A stretch of DNA of 64,000 nt from Microlunatus flavus (GTDB lineage Bacteria; Actinomycetota; Actinomycetes; Propionibacteriales; Propionibacteriaceae). Within the stretch, counting starts at the first letter, position 1; every line of letters begins with the position of its first letter. Below are positions 8,106-18,527 of the stretch, in pieces. The notes beneath the pieces are model-generated. The model saw nothing but the letters and a program-made list of their open reading frames with translations, made no database searches and had not been told where the DNA came from. A program made the position numbers and the translations under genes. Location of the stretch: contig NZ_FOFA01000003.1 of NCBI RefSeq assembly GCF_900110855.1, forward strand, positions 124,001 through 188,000, read 5' to 3'.

Positions 8106-10409
8106 GTGAGCGCTGCGCCGGGTGCTGCCCGGTCGACACGCGGCCCAGGCACGCCCTCGTCCGGCCCGGCCGGTGGCCCGGGGTCCTCCAGCCCGGTGGC
8201 TCACGACATGACGGCGATGATCCACCGCCTCGTGGCGGGCTACGCCGTGCTCGGCCTGATGCCCAGCGTCCAGGCCTTCGTGCAGCAGGCGCCGTCGCTG
8301 AACCGCGCCTGGACGACCGCGGTGATGGCCGTCGGGACGGTGATCGTGGTCGCCATGGTCGTGCGGGCCGTCCGCGGCCGACCGCTCGGCCCCTGGCTGC
8401 TCGCCTTCGCCGCGTACACGGTCGTCGGCCTGTGGTCCATGGCGTGGTTCGCCCGGTCCGGCGCCTACCCGTTCTTCTGGTTCCACGTCGGGCTCGCCGT
8501 CGTGTGCGCCTGCGTCTGGGGGCGGGTCTGGTTCGGCGCCGCGTACGGCGTCCTGGTCGCCGTGGCCTGGGCGCGGCTGCGGCTGCTGCCCGGCGGGGGC
8601 GGCGTCAGCCTCGTCGAGGCGGTCGGGGAGGGGCTGTTCGCCTCCTCGGCCGGGCTGGTCGTGGGTGTGGTGGCGCTCGGCATGCTGAGCGCGGCGCGCG
8701 CCGCGGACGAGCTGGCGGCCCGCCTGCGCGAGCAGGGCGTGCGGCAGGCCGTGGACCGCGCGGTCGCCGACGAGCGCGCGCGCCTGGACCAGATGATCCA
8801 CGACGACGTGATGACGACGCTGACCGCCGCCGGGCGGGGCACCGACGCCGCGACCGAGCAGGCCACCGCCCGGCTGGCGCGCGAGACCCTGGCCACGATC
8901 GACGCGCTGGGCGACGCCGGCGAGACCGGCGCCCTGTCGGTCTCCGTCCTCGCGAACCTCACCGAGCAGACGGTGCGCCGGGTCAGCCCCGACGTCGGCT
9001 GGACCTCCGACGTCGACCCGACGGCGGCGTCGCTGCGTGTGCCGGGCCCCGTCGCGCAGGCGCTGCTCAGCGCCTCGCGCGAGGCCGTGCGCAACGCGGT
9101 GCGCCACAGCGGGGCGCGCCGCGTCGACGCGTCCTTCGAGGCCGAGCGCGAGGGGGAGGAGCTGGTCGTGCGGGCGCGCGTGGCCGACGACGGGCGCGGC
9201 TTCCGGCCCGACCACCTGCCCGGCGACCGGCTGGGGGTCCGGGTGTCCATGCTCGAGGCCAGCCGGCAGGCCGGACTGTCGCCCCGCCTGGCGACCCAGG
9301 AGGGACGCGGCACCACCTTCAGCCTGGGCTGGAGCGGACGGCCGCGCGTGCTCGACCGGCTGGTGCCCGAGCTCGAGCAGGGCGAGCCCCTCCTGCCCGC
9401 CGAGTTCCCCGCCCGCCGCTTCAGCGCGGTCACCCTGCTCGCGCTCGTGGTGAACCTCGCCATCGCGGCGGCCACCGCCTCGACCTACCGCTCCACGGGC
9501 GCGCTCGTCGTCGCGATGGTGCTCGGCACGGCGGCGACGCTGCTCGTGCTGCGTCGGGGGACGGGCCTGCGGCTGCGCACGCGCGACGCCGCGCTCGTCG
9601 TGGTGGCCGTGGCAGGCACCTGCGCCTCGATGCTCCTGGCCCTGCCGACGTCCGCGCTCGGCAAGCTGGTCTGGCACTACTTCGTGGTCCAGCTCGTGCT
9701 GGTCACGCTCGTCGTGCGGCGGCGCACCGGCTGGGCCCTGGTGGGGCTCGCCGCGATGGAGGCCTGCGTGCTGTGGTTCTGCCTGACCGGTCCGGACGGC
9801 CTGGCGGGTGTGCTCAGCTGGGGCGTCGGGGCGGTCCTGTTCGTGGTGATGGCCGTGCTCGTCGACCGCGTCCTGCTCGCGATCGGGCGTCGCCAGGTCG
9901 TGCTGCGCCGCGAGGAGGACGAGGCCATCGACGCCTCGGCCCGCCAGCACGTGGCGCGCGTGCAGCGGGCGCTGTGGGTCGCCGACCTGCGGACGCAGGC
10001 CCGGTCGATCCTGCTCCGGCTGGCGCTCGTACGGGGCAGCGTCCCCGACGAGCTGCGGCACGAGGCGCTGATGCTCGAGGCCACGCTGCGCGAGTCCATC
10101 GTCGCCCGCAACGTCATGAACGACGAGCTGGCCGACCTCACGGAGGCCGCCCGGCGGCGCGGGGTGGACGTCCGCCTCGTCGACAGCCGTCACACCGTCG
10201 TCCCGCCGCCGATCGCCCAGTCCGTGCTCGACGTCGTCCGCCGTGCCCTCGCCGTCCCGACGGTCTCGCGGCTGGTCGTGCGCCTGGCGCCCGAGGAGGG
10301 GTCGACCGCCGCGTCGGTCCTCACCGAGGACGCCGGCGGCACCCACCTCGTCCGGCTCGACGCCCGGGGCGCGACCGTGCCGCAGGGGGTGGACACCCGT
10401 GCCCGGTGA
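8106..10409 (+). CDS. double-module membrane sensor histidine kinase
   Basis: A 767-residue protein starting at GTG 8106 after GGGGAGGGGAGCAG. Module one has five or so transmembrane helices (about 40-200), a phosphoacceptor helix with MIHDDVMTTL (His about 232) and an HATPase domain with REAVRNAVRHSGA, DDGRGF and GRGTTF (325-405). Module two repeats the plan: about five helices (440-590), then a coiled helical domain (600-720) with no acceptor His motif or ATP-binding boxes. The second module therefore looks catalytically dead. The gene overlaps the response regulator by 11 nt, so they form a two-component pair with an unknown signal. Confidence 0.82.
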   Translation: MSAAPGAARSTRGPGTPSSGPAGGPGSSSPVAHDMTAMIHRLVAGYAVLGLMPSVQAFVQQAPSLNRAWTTAVMAVGTVIVVAMVVRAVRGRPLGPWLLAFAAYTVVGLWSMAWFARSGAYPFFWFHVGLAVVCACVWGRVWFGAAYGVLVAVAWARLRLLPGGGGVSLVEAVGEGLFASSAGLVVGVVALGMLSAARAADELAARLREQGVRQAVDRAVADERARLDQMIHDDVMTTLTAAGRGTDAATEQATARLARETLATIDALGDAGETGALSVSVLANLTEQTVRRVSPDVGWTSDVDPTAASLRVPGPVAQALLSASREAVRNAVRHSGARRVDASFEAEREGEELVVRARVADDGRGFRPDHLPGDRLGVRVSMLEASRQAGLSPRLATQEGRGTTFSLGWSGRPRVLDRLVPELEQGEPLLPAEFPARRFSAVTLLALVVNLAIAAATASTYRSTGALVVAMVLGTAATLLVLRRGTGLRLRTRDAALVVVAVAGTCASMLLALPTSALGKLVWHYFVVQLVLVTLVVRRRTGWALVGLAAMEACVLWFCLTGPDGLAGVLSWGVGAVLFVVMAVLVDRVLLAIGRRQVVLRREEDEAIDASARQHVARVQRALWVADLRTQARSILLRLALVRGSVPDELRHEALMLEATLRESIVARNVMNDELADLTEAARRRGVDVRLVDSRHTVVPPPIAQSVLDVVRRALAVPTVSRLVVRLAPEEGSTAASVLTEDAGGTHLVRLDARGATVPQGVDTRAR

Positions 10410-11067
10410 CCTGGAGCCCGTGAGCGTGGTCGTGTGCGACGACCACGACGTCGTGTGGGTCGGGCTGCTCGGCGCCGCGCGGGCCGCGTCCGGACGCCCC
10501 GTACGCCTCCGCGGGCACGCGACCGACGCCGGCCGGCTGCTGGCCCTCGTCGAGCAGCAACCGCCCGACGTCGTCGTCCTCGACCTCGCCCTGGGCGACG
10601 GTTCCGACCCGGGGGAGACCGTGGCGCGCGTCATCGCCGCGGGCAGCCGCGTGCTCGTCTACTCCGTGCTGGACAGCCCTCGCCTGATCCGCCGTGCGCT
10701 GGCGGCCGGAGCGCACGGCCTCAGCCACAAGTCCGAGCCCGTGCACCTGACCCTCGACAAGATCCGGCAGGTCGCCTCCGGCCAGATCCTCCTGTCGCCG
10801 GACGTCCTGTCGATGATCGACGGCGACGCCGACTTCGTCCGCGCCCGCCTCAGCGACCGCGAGCGGGAGGTGCTCGTCCTCTACGTCAGCGGCGTCGAGA
10901 TCGCCCAGATCGCGGCGCAGCTCTTCGTCACCGAGAACAGCGCGCGGGAGTACCTGCGGCGCATCCGGGCCAAGTACACCGAGGCCGAACGCCCCGCCTC
11001 GACCAAGGTCGACCTCCTGCGCCGCGCGATCGAGGACGGGATCGTCCCGCCGATCGAGCCGCGGTGA
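10399..11067 (+). CDS. NarL/LuxR-family response regulator
   Basis: A 222-residue regulator. The receiver domain has the acidic pair D14-D15, the phosphoacceptor D62 in VVVLDLALGD and the conserved Lys in LSHKSE. The C-terminal helix-turn-helix is LSDREREVLVLYVSGVEIAQ followed by FVTENSAREYLRRIRAKY. The GTG at 10399 lies inside the end of the kinase gene, giving tight translational coupling; GTG 10420 is an alternative start. It should be phosphorylated by the upstream kinase; targets are unknown. Confidence 0.88.
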   Translation: MPGDLEPVSVVVCDDHDVVWVGLLGAARAASGRPVRLRGHATDAGRLLALVEQQPPDVVVLDLALGDGSDPGETVARVIAAGSRVLVYSVLDSPRLIRRALAAGAHGLSHKSEPVHLTLDKIRQVASGQILLSPDVLSMIDGDADFVRARLSDREREVLVLYVSGVEIAQIAAQLFVTENSAREYLRRIRAKYTEAERPASTKVDLLRRAIEDGIVPPIEPR

Positions 11068-11072
11068 CGCTG

Positions 11073-11105
11073 CCTCGCTCCGCTCGGACGCGGACCGCGC
11101 TGTGA
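11073..11105 (+). repeat. partial 5' duplicate of the dispersed repeat
   Basis: The opening part of the repeat element (CCTCGCTCCGCTCGG, GCGGACCGCGCT) occurs here once and again at 11112, so the left end of copy A is partly duplicated in tandem just after the response regulator stop. Confidence 0.6.
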
Positions 11106-11111
11106 CACTGT

Positions 11112-11217
11112 CCTCGCTCCGCTCGGCCGCGGACCGCGCTCTGACCCGGCGCCTTCCTCCCTCCCGGTGACGACGGAAGAACGTGTCGTCACCGTCCGGT
11201 CGTCCAGGCACCGGCGC
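11112..11217 (+). repeat. dispersed intergenic hairpin repeat, copy A
   Basis: A 106-nt element sharing blocks with copies at 11266-11371 (inverted) and 45550-45654. The blocks are CTCGCTCCGCTCGG, GCTCTGACCCG, CCTTCCTCCCTC, a central hairpin and TCGTCCAGGCA. The hairpin stem is CGGTGACGAC (11165-11174) with GTCGTCACCG (11185-11194) around a 10-nt loop containing AGAACGT. It lies in the gap between the convergent response regulator and pgm genes. It is noncoding and REP-like in character, and may act as a terminator here. Confidence 0.7.
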
Positions 11218-11265
11218 GCGGTCCGGTGTCAGCCGGGTCCCGGAACCCGAGTCACGCCGGAGATC

Positions 11266-11371
11266 GCGCCTTCGTCTGGACGAGCGGACGGGCACGACAC
11301 GCTTTTCGTCGTGCCCGGGAGCGAGGAAGACGAAGGATCAGAGCGATCTCCGCAGGCGAAGCGGAGCGAGC
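11266..11371 (-). repeat. dispersed intergenic hairpin repeat, copy B (inverted)
   Basis: Read on the minus strand this is the same element as copy A: GCTCGCTCCGCTTCG, GCTCTGATCC, TCTTCCTCGCTC, the hairpin, then TCGTCCAGACG. The stem is CGGGCACGAC (11289-11298) with GTCGTGCCCG (11308-11317); the minus-strand loop is GAAAAGCGT, close to the GAGAAGCGT loop of copy C. Copies A and B thus face each other across about 48 nt and fill nearly the whole 307-nt gap between genes. Confidence 0.7.
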
Positions 11372-11374
11372 CCA

Positions 11375-13009
<1,635 letters not shown>

Positions 13010-13015
13010 GGCGCC

Positions 13016-13081
13016 ATTCTGCCGAGCCCCGTGCCCGCCAGGCGTCGGGGTCCCCGGCCCGCTTCGCACGCCTGGGAGGAT
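13016..13081. promoter_or_regulatory. divergent promoter region of pgm and the CnoX-like gene
   Basis: On the minus strand CAGAAT (13016-13021) lies 6 nt before the pgm ATG. On the plus strand GAGGAT (13076-13081) lies 6 nt before the ATG at 13088, although its GGAGGA could equally be a ribosome site for that gene. Confidence 0.45.
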
Positions 13082-13087
13082 GGACCC

Positions 13088-14050
13088 ATGAGCTCGTCCA
13101 GCTTCAGCCGTCCCGGGGCCATCGACCTCTCCCAGCTCGCCGCGCGGGCCAAGGCGTCCGGACCCGCCGGCGGTGCCCCCGGGGGGCCGGGCGCGCCGGC
13201 CCCGGCCGGCGGCGCGTCGTACGTCCTGGAGTCCAGCGAGCAGACCTTCGAGGCCGACGCGATCCGGCCCTCGACGCAGCACCCGGTGGTCGTCGAGCTC
13301 TACTCGCCGCGCGTCGCCACCGGCCATGAGCTGTCCGACGCCCTCGCCGCCGTCGCGAACGCCTCCGAGGGCCGGTTCCTGCTCGTCCGGCTGAACGTCG
13401 ACGCCGCACCGGGCATCGTGCAGGCCCTCCAGCTGCAGGCGGTGCCGACGGTACTGGCCATCATCTCGGGGCAGGCGGTGCCCCTGTTCCAGGGCGTGCT
13501 GCCCCGTGAGCAGGTCCAGCAGGCCGTCGACCAGGTCCTCAAGACCGCCGTCGCCAACGGCATGGTGGGCCGGGCGCGTCCCGTCGCTCCCGGCACCGGG
13601 TCGGCGGGCCAGCCGGACGACGGCGCCGTGGACGAGGACCAGCCCGACCCCCGCTTCGCCGCGGCCGACGAGGCCCTGGCCGCCGGCGACTTCGCCCGCG
13701 CCCGCGACGAGTTCGACCGGCTGCTGCAGGCCAACCCGAACGACACCGAGGCCGCCCTCGGCAAGGCGCAGGCCGGGCTGTTCGCCCGGGCGTCGGTGCT
13801 CGACCCCGGGCAGACCCTCGCCCGCGCCGGTGACCCGACCGACGTCCAGGCGCAGCTGGACGCGGCCGACCTGGACCTCGTGAGCGGCCAGGTGGAGGAC
13901 GCGTTCGACCGGCTGCTCGCGGTGGTGCGCCGCGGCGGGGGCGACCGCGACACCGCGCGCGTCCGCCTGCTCGAGCTCTTCGAGACGGTCGGCCCCACCG
14001 ACCCCCGGGTGCTCGCCGCGCGTCGCAGCCTCATGGCCGCCCTCTTCTGA
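13088..14050 (+). CDS. thioredoxin-fold/TPR co-chaperone, CnoX (YbbN)-like
   Basis: A 320-residue protein. An N-terminal Gly/Pro/Ala-rich linker (1-45) is followed by a thioredoxin-fold domain (about 50-155; VVVELYSPRVATGHELSDAL and VPTVLAIISGQAVPLFQG). Then come TPR-like helices (about 195-320; AADEALAAGDFARARDEFDR and a terminal helical repeat). The CXXC position of thioredoxin is replaced (SPRVATG), so it has no classical redox site. Family members act as holdases or co-chaperones that pass clients to GroEL or DnaK. The lipoprotein gene begins within its stop codon (TGATG). Confidence 0.85.
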   Translation: MSSSSFSRPGAIDLSQLAARAKASGPAGGAPGGPGAPAPAGGASYVLESSEQTFEADAIRPSTQHPVVVELYSPRVATGHELSDALAAVANASEGRFLLVRLNVDAAPGIVQALQLQAVPTVLAIISGQAVPLFQGVLPREQVQQAVDQVLKTAVANGMVGRARPVAPGTGSAGQPDDGAVDEDQPDPRFAAADEALAAGDFARARDEFDRLLQANPNDTEAALGKAQAGLFARASVLDPGQTLARAGDPTDVQAQLDAADLDLVSGQVEDAFDRLLAVVRRGGGDRDTARVRLLELFETVGPTDPRVLAARRSLMAALF

Positions 14051-14658
14051 TGCGCGGGCACCCCCCGGCGGCCGCGCTCGCGCCGCTGGCGCTGCTGGTC
14101 GCGCTCGCGGGCTGCGCCGGCGCCAGGACGGACCCGCCGACGACCGTCCCCGAGGTCCCGGACGCGTCGACCCCCGCCCCGCTGCCGTCGACGCCGACCC
14201 CGGCGAGCCCGAGCGCGACGGCCTCCGCGCTGCAGACGCTCCCGGCCGACCGGTGCCTGACGGGCACCTGGAGCCTCGTGCGCTTCGTGGGCGCGGGCGA
14301 CCAGACGTACGGGACCGGCGAGGGCGGCGACGTGACCGTCCACTTCGGCAAGGGCGGGTACGTGGTGGCGGGGGCCGGGAAGCAGCCGATCACCGTCACG
14401 CTCGCCGGACGCTCCGCCGCCCTGACGATCGACGGTTCCGCCGACGGGACCTTCGCGGCGAGGGACACCCGGGCGAACTTCGTCCAGCGTGGGGCCGACG
14501 GGACCGCGCGGCTCGAGGCGGGCGGTGAGACCCAGGAGCTGCGGATGGGCCAGGTCACCGGCGTCGTGGGTCTGCGGGGCGAGGGCCGGGTCGCCTGCAC
14601 CGCCGACGCCATGACGATCACCCTGCAGTCGGTCCGTCTGGAGCTCGCCCGGGGCTGA
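14050..14658 (+). CDS. putative lipoprotein of unknown function
   Basis: A 202-residue secreted lipoprotein. A short signal peptide (residues 1-21) ends in the lipobox LAGC with Cys22, then comes a Pro/Thr/Ser-rich spacer (24-60) and a beta-rich domain of about 140 residues with Cys at both ends (RCLTGTW and VACTAD), perhaps a disulfide. Many short Gly/Thr strands suggest a lipocalin- or META-like barrel, but I recognise no named family. It overlaps the CnoX-like gene through TGATG, so it is translationally coupled. Confidence 0.78.
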   Translation: MRGHPPAAALAPLALLVALAGCAGARTDPPTTVPEVPDASTPAPLPSTPTPASPSATASALQTLPADRCLTGTWSLVRFVGAGDQTYGTGEGGDVTVHFGKGGYVVAGAGKQPITVTLAGRSAALTIDGSADGTFAARDTRANFVQRGADGTARLEAGGETQELRMGQVTGVVGLRGEGRVACTADAMTITLQSVRLELARG

Positions 14659-14725
14659 ACCCTCGTCCGCCCGATGAGTTCGTGCCGGTGGCCGCGTCTA
14701 CCGTGCAGGACGAGGAGGGGGAGCC

Positions 14726-16177
14726 ATGGCCGAGGGACCACGCCTGGAGCTGCGACGGGGCACGCAGCGCACCTTCCTGCACGTGCTGCTCAACACCGTG
14801 CTCGTGTCGGTCATGAACTTCACGCTGTGGTTCGCGGTGACCTTCTGGGTCTTCCTCGAGACCCGCTCGGTGCTCGCCACCGGGATGATCGCGGGCATCT
14901 TCCTGGTGTGCGTGCTGCTCACCGGGATCTGGTTCGGCAGCCTCGTCGACCACCACCGCAAGAAGACGTCGCTGCAGGGCTCGACGCTGGTCTCGCTGGC
15001 GTTCTACCTGGCCGCCCTCGCGCTCTCCCTGCTGACGCCGCCGGCGACGTTCCGGCGGGCCGACAGCGTGCTGCTGTGGGTGTTCGTCGTGCTGGTCATG
15101 CTCGGCGTGGTCGCCGGCAACATCCGGATGATCGCGACCAGCACGCTGGTCACGCTGCTCATCCCGGCCGACCGGCGCGACCGCGCGAACGGCCTCGTGG
15201 GCACCACGAGCGGAGTGTCGTTCCTCGTCACGTCGGTGATCAGCGGCCTGCTCGTCGCCGCCGGCGGGATGCGCTACGCGCTGCTGCTCGCCGTCGTCGT
15301 CCTGGGCGCGGCGCTCGTCCACCTCGCGCTGGTCCGCATCGAGGGCGACCGGCCCGGGCCGCTCCCGACCGGTGAGGCGGAGCCCTCAGGGGTGGAGGTG
15401 ACGGCGGCGGAGACCGTCGAACCGGTGGCCGGGGCGCCGGCCGCTAGCGGCTCGGTCGACCTGCGCGGCACCGTGCGGCTGGTCCGCTCGGTGCCCGGGC
15501 TGATGGCGCTGATCCTGTTCACCTGCTTCAACAACTTCCTCGGCGGCGCCTTCATGGCCCTCATGGACGCGTACGGGCTGTCGCTGGTCTCGGTGCAGGC
15601 CTGGGGGCTGCTGTGGGGGGTGCTCTCCACCGGCGTCATCATCGGCGGGCTGCTGGTGGCCCGCGTCGGCCTGGGCACCAACCCGGTCCGCACCCTGCTG
15701 CTGGTCAACCTCGTGCTCTGGGCCGTCACCGTGCTGTTCCCGCTGCGGAGCTCGATGCTCGTGCTCGCGGTGGGCATGTACGCGTACATGCTGCTCATGC
15801 CCTTCGCGGAGGCGGCGGAGCAGACGATCCTGCAGCGGGTCGTGCCGTACGAGCGCCAGGGCCGCGTCTTCGGCTTCGCGCAGAGCGTGGAGCAGTCGGC
15901 CTCGCCGCTCACGGCCTTCCTGATCGGCCCGCTGGCGCAGCTGGTGTTCATCCCGTTCATGACCGACGGGGCGGGCGCGCGGAGCATCGGCGGCTGGTTC
16001 GGCACCGGCGCCGACCGGGGCATCGCCCTCGTCTTCGTCCTCACCGGGGTGCTTGGCCTGCTCGCCACCCTCGTGGCGCTGGGGAGCCGCTACTACCGCC
16101 GGCTCGCCGCGCCGTTCGACGAGCGCCCCGCCGTCGGCGACGGGGCGCTCGAGCCGGCTACGAGCCCAGCTTCTTGA
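14726..16177 (+). CDS. major facilitator superfamily transporter
   Basis: A 483-residue membrane protein with about twelve helices in two six-helix bundles joined by a charged loop (about 210-245). FGSLVDHHRKKTSL after helix 2 is the MFS loop 2-3 motif, and a matching VVPYERQGRVFGFAQSV occurs in the second half. It resembles drug/macrolide efflux-type MFS proteins (MefA-like), but the substrate is unknown. Upstream there is TACCGT (14699-14704) and a strong GAGGAGGGGGA ribosome site. The 3' end overlaps the convergent glgB gene by 20 nt. Confidence 0.85.
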   Translation: MAEGPRLELRRGTQRTFLHVLLNTVLVSVMNFTLWFAVTFWVFLETRSVLATGMIAGIFLVCVLLTGIWFGSLVDHHRKKTSLQGSTLVSLAFYLAALALSLLTPPATFRRADSVLLWVFVVLVMLGVVAGNIRMIATSTLVTLLIPADRRDRANGLVGTTSGVSFLVTSVISGLLVAAGGMRYALLLAVVVLGAALVHLALVRIEGDRPGPLPTGEAEPSGVEVTAAETVEPVAGAPAASGSVDLRGTVRLVRSVPGLMALILFTCFNNFLGGAFMALMDAYGLSLVSVQAWGLLWGVLSTGVIIGGLLVARVGLGTNPVRTLLLVNLVLWAVTVLFPLRSSMLVLAVGMYAYMLLMPFAEAAEQTILQRVVPYERQGRVFGFAQSVEQSASPLTAFLIGPLAQLVFIPFMTDGAGARSIGGWFGTGADRGIALVFVLTGVLGLLATLVALGSRYYRRLAAPFDERPAVGDGALEPATSPAS

Positions 16178-18527
16178 CCTTGCCGACGGCCTTGGCGGCC
16201 GTCTCCTTGACCTCGTCGACGGCCTTGCCCGCCGTCTCCTTCACCTCGTCGACGGCCTTGCCCGCCGTCTCCTTCACCTCGTCGACGGCCTTGCCCGTCT
16301 TCTCCGCCGTCTTCTTCGCCGTCTTCTTCGCCACGGTCGGGGCCGCGGCCTTCTCGGCCGGCTTCTGGGTCGGCTTCTGGGCCGGCGTGTCGGACGCCTT
16401 CTTCGCCGGAGCCGCAGCGGCCTTCTCGGCCGCCTTCTTCGCCGGGGCCTTCTCGGTCGCCTTCTTCGCCGGCGCCTTCTCCGCGGCGGCGCGGCGCGCG
16501 CTCTGCTCGGTGTCGGTGAGCGCGCCGCCCGCCTCGCCCGTCGTCGGCGCCGCCGCGGGGGAGACGGCCTTCGCCGCCGCCAGCGTGCCGGCCTCGACCT
16601 GGGCCGGGTCGGCCTGCTCCTCGGTCGGCTCGGGCTGGAAGCACAGCCACACCGCGCCCAGCGGCGGGATCGTGACGGTGGCGGAGGCCTGGTAGCCGTG
16701 CGACGGCACGTCGACGGCGACGACCTGGCCCAGGTTGCCGGACTGCCCGGTGCCGTCGTAGACCTCGGCGTCGGAATTGAGGATCTCCTTCCACACCCCG
16801 GTCGCCGGCAGGCCGATGCGGTAGTCGGCGCGCGGCTCGGAGGAGAAGTTCGTCAGGCAGGCGATCATCTGCCCCTCGCCGTCGTAGCGCAGGAACGAGA
16901 AGACGTTCCCGCCGGCGTCGTCGGCGTCGATCCAGGAGAAGCCGGACGGGTCGGTGTCGCGCTTCCACATCGCCGGGTGCGCCTTGTAGACCTCGTTGAG
17001 GTCCTTGACCAGGCGCTGCACGCCGTGGTGGCCCCACTCCGCGCTCTGCCACCAGTCGATGCTGCGTGCCTCGGAGAACTCACGGCGCTGACCGAACTCG
17101 GTCCCCATGAACAGCAGCTTCTTGCCCGGGTGGGCCCACATGAAGGAGTAGAACGCCCGCATGGTCGCGAACTTGCGCCACTCGTCCTGCGGTGCCCGCT
17201 CGAACATCGAGCCCTTGCCGTGCACGACCTCGTCGTGGCTGATCGGCAGGATGAAGTTCTCCGAGTAGGCGTACGCCATGGCGAACGTCATCTCGTGGTG
17301 GTGGTGCTGGCGGTAGAGCGGGTCGCGTCCGTAGTAGCGGAGCGAGTCGTTCATCCAGCCCATGTTCCACTTGAAGCCGAAGCCGAGGCCGCCCCAGTCG
17401 ACCGGCCGGGTGACGCCCGGGAAGGACGTCGACTCCTCGGCGATCATCATCGTCCCGGGCTCGCGGGCGTACGCGTGCTTGTTCGTCGCGCTCAGCAGCT
17501 CGATGGCCTCGAGGTTCTCCCGGCCGCCGTACTTGTTCGGGATCCACTCGCCCTCCTTGCGGGAGTAGTCGAGGTAGAGCATCGAGGCGACGGCGTCGAC
17601 CCGCAGGCCGTCGATGTGGTACTCGTGCAGCCAGTAGTAGGCGTTGGAGACGAGGAAGCTCTTCACCTCGTTGCGCCCGAAGTTGAAGATGTAGGAGCCC
17701 CAGTCGGGGTGCCAGCCGAGCCGCGGGTCCTCGTGCTCGTAGAGCGCGGTGCCGTCGAAGCGCTGCAGCGCCCACGGGTCGGTGGCGAAGTGCCCCGGCA
17801 CCCAGTCGACCAGCACGCCGATGCCGGCCTGGTGCAGCCGGTCGACGAGGTAGCGGAACTCGTCCGGGCTGCCGAACTTGCTCTGCGGTGCGTAGTAGCC
17901 GGTGATGTGGTAGCCCCACGAGCCCTCGAACGGGTGCTGCGCGACGGGCAGGAACTCGACGTGGGTGTAGCCCTGCCAGACCACGTACTCGACGAGCTGG
18001 TCGGCGAGCTCGACGTAGGTCAGGCCCTTGCGCCACGACCCGATGTGCACCTCGTAGATGCTCATCGGCTCGGCGTACTGCTTCTTCTCGCCGCGGTACC
18101 ACATCCACTGGTCGTCGCCCCAGGCGTACTGGCTCTCGTAGACGATCGACGCGGTGTGCGGCGCGGCCTCGGCGAAGCGGGCCATCGGGTCGGCCTTGAG
18201 CCGCCACACGTTGTCGGCGCCGAGGACCTCGAACTTGTAGACCGTGCCGGTCCCGACGCCCTCGACGAACAGCGCCCACACGCCCGAGCCGGGCACGAGG
18301 CGCAGGTGGTGGCCGTCGCCCTGCCAGGAGTTGAAGTCGGCGACCAGGCGCACGGCCTGCGCGTTCGGCGCCCACACCGAGAAGCGGGTGCCCCGGAGGT
18401 CGCCCCGCTCGTCGTCGTGCACCGTCGTCTCGATCGCCCCGAGCCGGCGGTAGCACTCGGTGTCGTGGCCCTCGTGGAACCCGGACAGGTCCCAGCCCGT
18501 CAGGTTGCCGGTCAGGTCGTGGCTCAT
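16158..18527 (-). CDS. glgB: 1,4-alpha-glucan branching enzyme with a basic repetitive C-terminal tail
   Basis: A 789-residue GH13 branching enzyme. It opens directly at the CBM48 module (FSVWAPNAQAVRLVADFNSW) without the extra N1 module of E. coli GlgB. The catalytic barrel follows with YEVHIGSW, GLRVDAVASMLYLDY (nucleophile Asp), MMIAEESTSFPG (acid/base Glu) and LPISHDEVVHGKGS. The enzyme proper ends near residue 631. The last 158 residues are low-complexity Ala/Lys/Pro sequence ending in three exact VDEVKETAGKA-type repeats, resembling histone H1-like or plant LEA tails. It forms the alpha-1,6 branches on GlgE product and overlaps mak by ATGA, so it is the third gene of a coupled operon. 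Confidence 0.95.
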   Translation of the reverse strand: MSHDLTGNLTGWDLSGFHEGHDTECYRRLGAIETTVHDDERGDLRGTRFSVWAPNAQAVRLVADFNSWQGDGHHLRLVPGSGVWALFVEGVGTGTVYKFEVLGADNVWRLKADPMARFAEAAPHTASIVYESQYAWGDDQWMWYRGEKKQYAEPMSIYEVHIGSWRKGLTYVELADQLVEYVVWQGYTHVEFLPVAQHPFEGSWGYHITGYYAPQSKFGSPDEFRYLVDRLHQAGIGVLVDWVPGHFATDPWALQRFDGTALYEHEDPRLGWHPDWGSYIFNFGRNEVKSFLVSNAYYWLHEYHIDGLRVDAVASMLYLDYSRKEGEWIPNKYGGRENLEAIELLSATNKHAYAREPGTMMIAEESTSFPGVTRPVDWGGLGFGFKWNMGWMNDSLRYYGRDPLYRQHHHHEMTFAMAYAYSENFILPISHDEVVHGKGSMFERAPQDEWRKFATMRAFYSFMWAHPGKKLLFMGTEFGQRREFSEARSIDWWQSAEWGHHGVQRLVKDLNEVYKAHPAMWKRDTDPSGFSWIDADDAGGNVFSFLRYDGEGQMIACLTNFSSEPRADYRIGLPATGVWKEILNSDAEVYDGTGQSGNLGQVVAVDVPSHGYQASATVTIPPLGAVWLCFQPEPTEEQADPAQVEAGTLAAAKAVSPAAAPTTGEAGGALTDTEQSARRAAAEKAPAKKATEKAPAKKAAEKAAAAPAKKASDTPAQKPTQKPAEKAAAPTVAKKTAKKTAEKTGKAVDEVKETAGKAVDEVKETAGKAVDEVKETAAKAVGKVKKLGS
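16198..16296 (-). repeat. three tandem 33-bp repeats inside the glgB 3' end
   Basis: Units 16198-16230, 16231-16263 and 16264-16296 differ at a single base between the first and the other two. Each encodes 11 residues (KAVDEVKETAG type) of the lysine-rich GlgB tail. Such near-perfect repeats indicate recent slippage or duplication, and copy number may vary between strains. Confidence 0.9.

Noticed and set aside
16198-16296. 33-bp repeats as a CRISPR-like array
   Set aside because: The units are directly adjacent with no spacers and lie in frame within the glgB coding sequence.
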